Of a DNA stretch of 10,422 nucleotides, positions 5,372-10,422 are shown one piece after another. The DNA lies in the NCBI GenBank assembly GCA_038213005.1, contig JBBQTU010000155.1:1-10422 (forward strand), written 5' to 3'. Origin of the DNA: JBBQTU01 sp038213005. Lineage in GTDB: Bacteria > Planctomycetota > Phycisphaerae > Tepidisphaerales > Tepidisphaeraceae. Under the pieces are notes generated by a model. That model was not told the DNA's origin. It saw only the letters and a list, made by a program, of their open reading frames with translations, and made no database searches. Position 1 is the first letter of the stretch. Each line of letters begins with the position of its first letter. A program made the translations under genes and the position numbers.

Positions 5372-6394
5372 ATGGCCAAGATGTTCTATACGCTCGATGA
5401 GACCAAGGTCGCGCTCGGCAAGAGCGAAGACGATATTCGCCAGCTTGCCCGAGAAGGCCAGCTCCGCGAATTTCGCGACGGCCCGCGTCTGATGTTCAAA
5501 GCCGATCAGGTGGAGCAGCTAAAGCAGCAGCTCACCGGTGGTGGCGGTTCCGATCAGGTGGAGCTCTCCGGCGACACCGGGGCTCCCATCGGGCTGGCCG
5601 ACAGCAAGACAGGCAGCGGCAGTGGGATCTCGCTGGCCCCGGAGACCGCTCCGCCGACTCCGCCCGCCATGGCGAAGGAAGACACCGCCGCAGGCCTCGA
5701 CGTGGGCCTGTCCGGCTCACTGGGCGGTTCGCTCGGCGGCGCTTCGCTGGCTGGTTCGATTGGCGGCACCAGCGCCGCCATGGGCGGTCCCAGGACCCAG
5801 GCCAAGCCCGGTATCAACGTCTTCGGCGCTGACGAGACCCCCGAGTCCGTCGACCCGATGGCCCAGACGCATATCACCCCGCCTCGGGACCAGATCAGCC
5901 TCGAAGGCGTCGGCTCGGGTTCCGGCCTTCTGGATCTGACTCGCGAAACCGATGACACCAGTCTGGGCGCAGCCCTGCTCGACGAGATCTCCCCCGGAGC
6001 GACAAAGCGGACGACCCCTCCTACCTCCACGTCAGCGGGTTCTACGGCCGGTATGCCCGCCGTCGAACTCGAACCTTCGGCCATGATCGAGGACCGCAAT
6101 ATCGGCTCCAGCATGCAGCCGGTCTACGTGACCTCGCCTGATGCGATCGCTCCGGCCTTCGTTGCGGCCGGAATCGCAGCTCTGATCGTCCTCTTCGTGG
6201 GCGCACTGGTGCTGATCAACGCCATTGTTGACACCAGCCCCCTGGTCGACGCCCGATTCGAATTCGTCCGCGCCTTGGGCGAGTCGTCCAAGGGTGGCCT
6301 GGGCTTCCTGTTCATCGGTGGCCTGGTCCTGGGAATCATCTTCTTCGTCATCGGCCTGATGATCGGAAAGATGGCCAACAAGCAGACCGCCTGA
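5372..6394 (+). CDS. Membrane-tethered excisionase/MerR-type HTH protein
   Basis: The protein has 340 residues in three parts. Residues 4-54 form an HTH_17/excisionase-type DNA-binding-like domain: MFYTLDETKVALGKSEDDIR (4-23) holds the helix-turn-helix, REFRDGPRLMFKADQVEQLK (32-51) the wing and last helix. Residues about 55-250 are a low-complexity Gly/Ser/Thr/Pro-rich linker with a GS-L-GG run (113-138), two GSGSG motifs (81-85, 181-185) and an acidic segment SGLLDLTRETDDTSLGAALL (183-202). Residues about 258-285 and 309-332 are hydrophobic helices, so the protein is probably an inner-membrane protein with both ends in the cytoplasm. This architecture resembles uncharacterised planctomycete proteins; the HTH may bind DNA or a protein partner. 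The upstream small protein is likely in the same transcript, and a strong terminator follows at 6430. No characterised function is known to me. Confidence 0.85.
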   Translation: MAKMFYTLDETKVALGKSEDDIRQLAREGQLREFRDGPRLMFKADQVEQLKQQLTGGGGSDQVELSGDTGAPIGLADSKTGSGSGISLAPETAPPTPPAMAKEDTAAGLDVGLSGSLGGSLGGASLAGSIGGTSAAMGGPRTQAKPGINVFGADETPESVDPMAQTHITPPRDQISLEGVGSGSGLLDLTRETDDTSLGAALLDEISPGATKRTTPPTSTSAGSTAGMPAVELEPSAMIEDRNIGSSMQPVYVTSPDAIAPAFVAAGIAALIVLFVGALVLINAIVDTSPLVDARFEFVRALGESSKGGLGFLFIGGLVLGIIFFVIGLMIGKMANKQTA

Positions 6395-6429
6395 GCGGAC
6401 CGCTTGATGGGTTCCCGTGAATGAAAATG

Positions 6430-6460
6430 AGCGGGGTGGCGTGCGATACGCCACCCCGCT
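6430..6460. terminator. Bidirectional hairpin terminator
   Basis: AGCGGGGTGGCGT (6430-6442) and ACGCCACCCCGCT (6448-6460) form a perfect 13-bp stem around the five-base loop GCGAT. It lies 36 bases past the HTH gene stop and about 160 bases past the end of the convergent cyclophilin gene. The T-tract is weak on the plus strand (GTTTGCT). On the minus strand it is better (CATTTTCATT), so it may serve both genes. Confidence 0.8.
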
Positions 6461-6619
6461 GCTCGTTTGCTCCGCCGCTTAGGACCGGCGCACCAATAAC
6501 TGGCAGGAATAACGCGATGATCTTCTTACTCCTCCCCCTTGGGAAAGGCTGGGAGCGGGTTGGCCTCTCTGCAGCCGGACGGCTGTTGATGTACCGGTCC
6601 TTATCTTGCGTCCCGGCCG
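6461..6619. other. Convergent intergenic stretch with an imperfect inverted repeat
   Basis: The stretch has no gene. A C-rich then G-rich segment at 6530-6555 (CTCCCCC...GGGAAAGG...GGGAG) forms an imperfect hairpin. It resembles the dispersed 'CTCCCCC-TTGGG-GGGAG' type of intergenic repeat seen in many GC-rich bacteria. It may help end transcription of the minus-strand gene, but this is not clear. Confidence 0.4.
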
Positions 6620-9328
6620 CTATGCCGTCACGTTGATGATCAGCCGCTTCTCAAACCACAGTCCGTTCTGGTCCGTGACCCGCACGCGAATCTTGCAGGT
6701 GCTCCGGGTTGCGTACTCCAGGACGCTCGCCGTCCGCAACTTCCTGCCCACGACCGTGAACAGCCCGTTATCCCTGGACCCGCTCCCACCCACCAGGGCG
6801 TAGGTGAGCGTGCTACCGGTGTCGGGATCGACCCCGGTGAGAATCCCGACCAGCGTTCCGGCCGGCTGCCGCTGCTGCACCGCATAGCTGCTCAGAGTAA
6901 CCCCGGTGGGCGATTCGTTCACATTGGTGATGTTAACGGTCAGATCCTTTGTGACCCTCAGCCCGCCCTTATCGGCCACGCGGACCCGGATCAGATACAC
7001 CTTCTTCATCTCAAAATCGAGAAACTCACTATTGGTCTTCAGCGTCGTCCCATCGATGGCGATGGCGAAGAAGGCATTGTCAGGGACGCCCGCCCCGCCC
7101 ACGAGTTTATAGGTAAACGCTTCGCCCGCATTGGCATCCAAAGCGCTTAGCACACCCACGATCGTCCCGATCGGCTGATGCTCCGCCACCTTCATCCTGC
7201 TCAGCCTGATGTCAGTCGGAGCCAAATTGGTGCCCGCCACGTCAATCGTCACATCCTTCTCTGACGTCAGCCCGCCTGAGTCGGTTGCACGAATGCGGAT
7301 GCTATAGCTCGCTGGCGCGTTGGAGGCGACCGTTGCATTGGTCTTGAGTTGATCCCCCTCGATCCGGAACATCGCCGCCGAGCCTTGTCCCGCAACCAGC
7401 GAGTATGTAATGCCGACACCATCGCCCGAATCAGGATCGATCGCCGAGATCACGCCCACCAGTGTGCCGGTCGGCCACGTCCTCAGGACGCTCACCGACG
7501 ACACGGCCAGACCGGTCGGCGCTTCATTGATGTCCGTGACGCTGATGATCAGCGTCTTTTCAACACTTAGCGAAGCTTGATCGGTCGCGCGTACACGGAT
7601 GGAGTAACTTGTCTTACCCGACTCGAAATCGAACTCGGCGGCCGTCCGCAGGTTGCCGGCAGCATCGATGGTGAATGAGCCGTTGTCGCCGTCGCCTGCA
7701 CCGGTCACCAGCGTATAGGCCGACGTATCTCCGATATCCAGATCAGTGGCAGCAAGCACACCCACGACCGTGCCCACCGGCTGATGCTCAGCCACGGACG
7801 ACGCGTCCAGCGAGATATCGCTCGGCCCATGCTCGACCAGCACATTGGCGCCGCTGCCACCGTCCAGGAGGTCCACACCCGCGCCGCCGCGCAACGTGTC
7901 GTTGCCCGCGTCGCCGTACACGCTGTCATCGCCGTCGCCGCCGCTAAGGCTGTCGTCGCCCGCTCCTCCTGAGATGAAGACGGCCGGAACTCCGGGGCCA
8001 ACGCCCACCGTATCGTTGCCGTCATTGGCCAGCACCCTGATGCTGTCGATGTTCGTCAGACCGAAGCTCGCACTCACCCCGTTCTGGTTCACCGTGAGCG
8101 TACCACCGGCCGCCGAGAGGCTGATGTTGTCGTTGCCGCTCGTGCCGTTGACCGTCAGCGTGCGGGTGTCAGCGTCATAACTGGCGAAGGAACCAGACAG
8201 CACCGTCAGCCGCGACCACTGCGAGTCCCATTTGCCGCTGGCGCTATCCTGCAGCACACCGAGCCAGATCGAGAAATTGCCGGTCTGCGACACATCGGGG
8301 CTCAGCGTCACCGTGTGACCCGTCAGCGCGTACAGGTGTGCCAGATCTGCCATCGTGTTCGACGCAAACGTCAGCCGCTGCGAGTCGATGTTCGTCGCGC
8401 CCAGGTCGATGCTGACCGGAACGCCCGCATAGGTGGTGATGCTTGCCGGAACAGGATTGAGAAACGGCGAATCCACATTCGCCTGATCGCTGGTGCCGGT
8501 CGCGACAAACGTGCCGCTCGCAGCGGAGTTGTAGTCGGTCGCATTGACAGTGATCGCGGACGAGGCGTCTGCCGGCCCTTTGACCAACAGGACCGTGTCT
8601 CCCAGGTCCTGGACAACCTCCGCCGACGTAATCGTCACGCTGCCATTGACCGCAACCATGATGTTCTGGAACGTCCCGTTCCCAGAGACCATCTGCCCGA
8701 AAATCGTGTGCCGGAAATCCAGCCAGCGGGTCTGCGCGGCCGTGATGAAGAACTGCGAGTCGTTGGTGTCCGAACTGGTTCCGCTATTGGAGTTAGCCAT
8801 CGCCAGCAGGCCTGTTGTCGAGAAAATGGCGTCCGCGTTGAACTCGTCATCAATCTTCGTGCCCGATCCCCCGCTTCCATTGCCGCTGGGGTCTCCACCT
8901 TGAGCCATGAATCCGGGGATGATGCGGTGGAACGTGAGATTGTCGTAGAAGCCCGAATTAACCAGCGTCACGAATCGCGAAACCGTGTTGGGCGCGATAT
9001 CGCCAAAGAGGGCAAGGACGATCGGCTCCTGCGCCAAGCCGTTGATCGCGACGTCCATCTCCACGAACGTGACGTTCTGCAGCACCCGAACCTGGAACCG
9101 CGAATCCGCGGCACTGGCAGTGAAACTCACAGGCAGCGTACCGTCGGTCTGGGCGTGCACCGGTACAAATACGCTCTTTCCTCCCGGGACCGTCGTATCG
9201 CTGACGTTATCAAGCGTCACAGTCAGGAGAGTGCGACCCTCCAATGCCTCCACCACAGGCGAAACCGCCCGCTTCACATGACCCCATCTCTGCAACATCC
9301 CTGACCGAAGCGACACTGTAGACTTCAT
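6620..9328 (-). CDS. Exported cyclophilin-type peptidyl-prolyl isomerase with RTX-like and cadherin-like repeats
   Basis: With the ATG at 9328 the protein has 902 residues. The N-terminus carries VVEALEGRTLLT (25-36), a planctomycete LEPRxLL-type export-associated motif. Residues about 92-240 are a cyclophilin domain. FHRIIPGFMAQGGD (133-146) holds the catalytic Arg135, SQFFI (191-195) and WLDFRH (202-207) follow, so the CypA Arg55, Phe60, Gln63, Phe113, Trp121 and His126 equivalents are all present. Residues about 245-390 look beta-rich and are unassigned. LTVNGTSGNDNISL (391-404) through DGNDTVGV (436-443) begins an RTX-like part, followed by about five GGxGxD nonapeptides (453-492). Four cadherin-like units of about 97-99 residues follow (503-600, 604-700, 704-802, 806-902). 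The protein ends exactly at a unit boundary with no sorting signal. A calcium-dependent surface or secreted role is inferred. An in-frame ATG at 9484 would leave only 20 bases to the divergent gene; ATG 9358 is another alternative. Confidence 0.92.
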   Translation of the reverse strand: MKSTVSLRSGMLQRWGHVKRAVSPVVEALEGRTLLTVTLDNVSDTTVPGGKSVFVPVHAQTDGTLPVSFTASAADSRFQVRVLQNVTFVEMDVAINGLAQEPIVLALFGDIAPNTVSRFVTLVNSGFYDNLTFHRIIPGFMAQGGDPSGNGSGGSGTKIDDEFNADAIFSTTGLLAMANSNSGTSSDTNDSQFFITAAQTRWLDFRHTIFGQMVSGNGTFQNIMVAVNGSVTITSAEVVQDLGDTVLLVKGPADASSAITVNATDYNSAASGTFVATGTSDQANVDSPFLNPVPASITTYAGVPVSIDLGATNIDSQRLTFASNTMADLAHLYALTGHTVTLSPDVSQTGNFSIWLGVLQDSASGKWDSQWSRLTVLSGSFASYDADTRTLTVNGTSGNDNISLSAAGGTLTVNQNGVSASFGLTNIDSIRVLANDGNDTVGVGPGVPAVFISGGAGDDSLSGGDGDDSVYGDAGNDTLRGGAGVDLLDGGSGANVLVEHGPSDISLDASSVAEHQPVGTVVGVLAATDLDIGDTSAYTLVTGAGDGDNGSFTIDAAGNLRTAAEFDFESGKTSYSIRVRATDQASLSVEKTLIISVTDINEAPTGLAVSSVSVLRTWPTGTLVGVISAIDPDSGDGVGITYSLVAGQGSAAMFRIEGDQLKTNATVASNAPASYSIRIRATDSGGLTSEKDVTIDVAGTNLAPTDIRLSRMKVAEHQPIGTIVGVLSALDANAGEAFTYKLVGGAGVPDNAFFAIAIDGTTLKTNSEFLDFEMKKVYLIRVRVADKGGLRVTKDLTVNITNVNESPTGVTLSSYAVQQRQPAGTLVGILTGVDPDTGSTLTYALVGGSGSRDNGLFTVVGRKLRTASVLEYATRSTCKIRVRVTDQNGLWFEKRLIINVTA
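6623..7822 (-). repeat. Four tandem cadherin-like repeat units
   Basis: On the minus strand the units lie at 7529-7822, 7229-7519, 6923-7219 and 6623-6913, each about 295 bases long. Each unit reads roughly P-T-x-[IVL]-x-L-S, then QPxGTxVGxL, then [AGI]xDxxxG, YxLV, LkT, YxIRVRxTD, and a closing (V/I)NVT. The units are homologous at protein level but have drifted at DNA level. Confidence 0.85.
7850..7969 (-). repeat. RTX-like GGxGxD nonapeptide repeats
   Basis: About 40 residues read as consecutive GGxGxDxLx units: GGAGDDSLS, GGDGDDSVY, GDAGNDTLR, GGAGVDLLD, GGSGANVLV. In RTX proteins such units form a parallel beta-roll that binds calcium between turns. The last unit lacks the aspartate and probably caps the roll. 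Confidence 0.85.
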
Positions 9329-9490
9329 AACCGTGGCCCCGCAAGATTCCCGCGACATCCGTCTCAACCCCACAACAGCAGACTCTGGTCCCGACCATAT
9401 CAACCGCCGGGTCCCGTCGCAACCCTTATCAGCGAACTCCCGGCCAACATTCCCAGCCAATTGGTCTTCCGCGGACGCCGCCACATCGGC

Positions 9491-9496
9491 TACACT
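9491..9496 (+). promoter_or_regulatory. Possible -10 of the epimerase gene
   Basis: TACACT matches TATAAT at 4 of 6 positions and ends eight bases before the ATG at 9505, implying a very short leader. No -35 at normal spacing is seen, so this is a weak call. Confidence 0.3.
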
Positions 9497-9504
9497 GCTC
9501 CATT

Positions 9505-10407
9505 ATGCTGGTTGCCATCACCGGAGCGACGGGATTCATCGGAGCCTGCACCGTCAGATCGCTGAAATATCGCGGCCACACGGTTCGCGCCTTGGTCCGG
9601 CCCACCAGTAAGCGAGATCACATTTCCGATTGCGTGGACGAGTGGACGGTCGGCGAGCTTTCCGATCCTCAAGCCCAGGCCGGGCTGGTTGCCGGGGCCG
9701 ATGCGGTGATCCACGCCGCTGCGGATTGGAATGCCCTGGCCACCGCCCCGTCCGTGGGCTTTGCGAAAAACGTCCTGCCCTCGCTGCAGCTACTTGAAGC
9801 CGCGAGGCTCGCCGGGGCGAGCCAGTTCATCTTCGTCAGTTCGGTCGCGGTATATGACGAGATTCTGCAGGACCGGAAACTCGACGAGAAACACCCAACG
9901 TGGCCTGGGTCGCTGTATGGCGCATACAAGGCCGCCATTGAGCCGCACCTCAAGGCCTATCACACACAGTTCGGCATGAACACCAGTTCCTGGCGGCCGG
10001 CCGCGGTCTACGGCATCGACCCAAATCTGCGTCGCTCGCAGTGGTATCAACTGATCAAGGCCGTGAAGGACGGTAGCCGCGTCTCCACGGCACACGGTGG
10101 CAAGATCACGCACGTTCAGGACGTCGCCGACGCCTTGGCCGACGCCTGCGGCGATCCGCACGTGTCTGGCCGCTTCTATAACCTGGTCGATCAATATATG
10201 TACTGGCAACTCGCGGCCGAATTCGCCAAAGAAGCCACTCACTCGCAATCGATCATCGAGGACAAAAAGGGAACCGGGCCTCGCAATCAGTTCGACACCA
10301 CGGGCGCCATTGCGTTCTTTGAAAGACACGGCAACCACATGGCCCTGCGGCGAGGCACCGAAGGCGTACGCCAATACGTGCATGAACTGCTGGCGATGCT
10401 GGCATGA
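9505..10407 (+). CDS. Extended short-chain dehydrogenase / NAD(P)-dependent epimerase-dehydratase
   Basis: The protein has 300 residues and opens directly with the Rossmann beta-strand and dinucleotide loop LVAITGATGFIG (2-13; GxxGxxG at Gly7, Gly10, Gly13). DAVIHAAAD (66-74) is the extended-SDR cofactor strand. FVSSVAVYD (110-118) gives the catalytic Ser112 or Ser113, and YGAYK (138-142) is the YxxxK pair Tyr138 and Lys142. RPAAVYG (164-170) is the usual 'RP..vYG' motif, and the C-terminal half forms the substrate lobe. The complete catalytic set suggests an active oxidoreductase or sugar-nucleotide epimerase/reductase; the substrate cannot be told. There is no signal peptide, so it is cytosolic. 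It is divergent from the cyclophilin gene, and its TGA overlaps a possible next ATG. The ATG is the only start consistent with the Rossmann strand; the ribosome binding site is poor, as expected with a near-leaderless start. Confidence 0.93.
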   Translation: MLVAITGATGFIGACTVRSLKYRGHTVRALVRPTSKRDHISDCVDEWTVGELSDPQAQAGLVAGADAVIHAAADWNALATAPSVGFAKNVLPSLQLLEAARLAGASQFIFVSSVAVYDEILQDRKLDEKHPTWPGSLYGAYKAAIEPHLKAYHTQFGMNTSSWRPAAVYGIDPNLRRSQWYQLIKAVKDGSRVSTAHGGKITHVQDVADALADACGDPHVSGRFYNLVDQYMYWQLAAEFAKEATHSQSIIEDKKGTGPRNQFDTTGAIAFFERHGNHMALRRGTEGVRQYVHELLAMLA

Positions 10408-10422
10408 ACCCGGGTTTACTTC
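10404..10422 (+). CDS. Possible start of a downstream gene, cut by the window end
   Basis: An ATG at 10404 overlaps the epimerase stop in an ATGA arrangement, the usual sign of translational coupling. Only six codons (MNPGLL) are visible, so the product cannot be named. If real, it would be cotranscribed with the epimerase gene. Confidence 0.3.

Noticed and set aside
5372..5540. HTH gene as a phage or integrative-element excisionase
   Set aside because: There is no integrase, attachment site or other mobile gene nearby, and the protein has a long linker and two membrane helices that excisionases lack.
7850..7969. Short-period DNA repeat as a possible CRISPR or minisatellite
   Set aside because: The periodicity is explained by coding for GGxGxD nonapeptides. 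The repeats are inexact and have no spacers.
8315..9304. Plus-strand open frame of 329 codons
   Set aside because: It is antisense to the cyclophilin coding region, is rich in Arg/His/Asp with no domain pattern, and the minus-strand frame is clearly the coding one.
9329..9484. N-terminal extension of the cyclophilin protein to the ATG at 9484
   Set aside because: It would leave only 20 bases to the divergent epimerase start and adds 52 residues unlike a signal or LEPRxLL N-terminus. The ATG at 9328 fits better, although 9358 remains possible.

Overview
This 10.4 kb GC-rich chromosomal window most likely comes from a planctomycete, probably a member of or relative of Phycisphaerae. Three things point there. 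The large secreted protein starts with an E-A-L-E-G-R-T-L-L segment, the 'LEPRxLL'-type N-terminal motif typical of planctomycete exported giants. There is an excisionase-like HTH protein with a C-terminal membrane anchor of a kind I associate with this phylum. Gene order is loose, with mostly single-gene units and short-leader TATAAT-like promoters. The taxonomic call is an inference; no rRNA or tRNA gene is present.

Layout from left to right: (1) the 5' two-thirds of a GntR/LacI-type transcriptional regulator on the minus strand, cut by the window edge; (2) a divergent 470-bp intergenic region with the regulator's promoter, a near-palindromic operator candidate, a G-quadruplex-capable C-run and two tandem hairpin units; (3) a secreted 384-aa protein with a TolB-N/CsgG-like N-terminal domain and a carbohydrate-binding-like beta-sandwich; (4) ispE of the MEP isoprenoid pathway (minus); (5) a YbaK/ProX-type aminoacyl-tRNA deacylase (plus); (6) a YkuE-like metallophosphoesterase (minus); (7) a two-gene unit of a small membrane-anchored protein and a membrane-tethered HTH protein (plus), closed by a strong bidirectional hairpin terminator; (8) a 902-aa exported protein combining a cyclophilin peptidyl-prolyl isomerase, RTX-like calcium repeats and four cadherin-like repeats (minus); (9) an extended short-chain dehydrogenase/NAD-dependent epimerase (plus), whose stop codon overlaps a possible ATG of a next gene cut by the window end.

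Most neighbours are divergent or convergent, so they are probably transcribed separately and do not form one pathway. The best candidate for a poorly described system is the pair at 4889-6394: an exported or membrane-anchored small protein next to a DNA-binding-type domain tethered to the membrane by a long Gly/Ser/Pro-rich linker. The second is the cyclophilin/RTX/cadherin protein, whose four cadherin-like units alternate between forms that keep and forms that lose the usual calcium ligands. No CRISPR array, insertion sequence, phage gene or recognisable defence system was seen.
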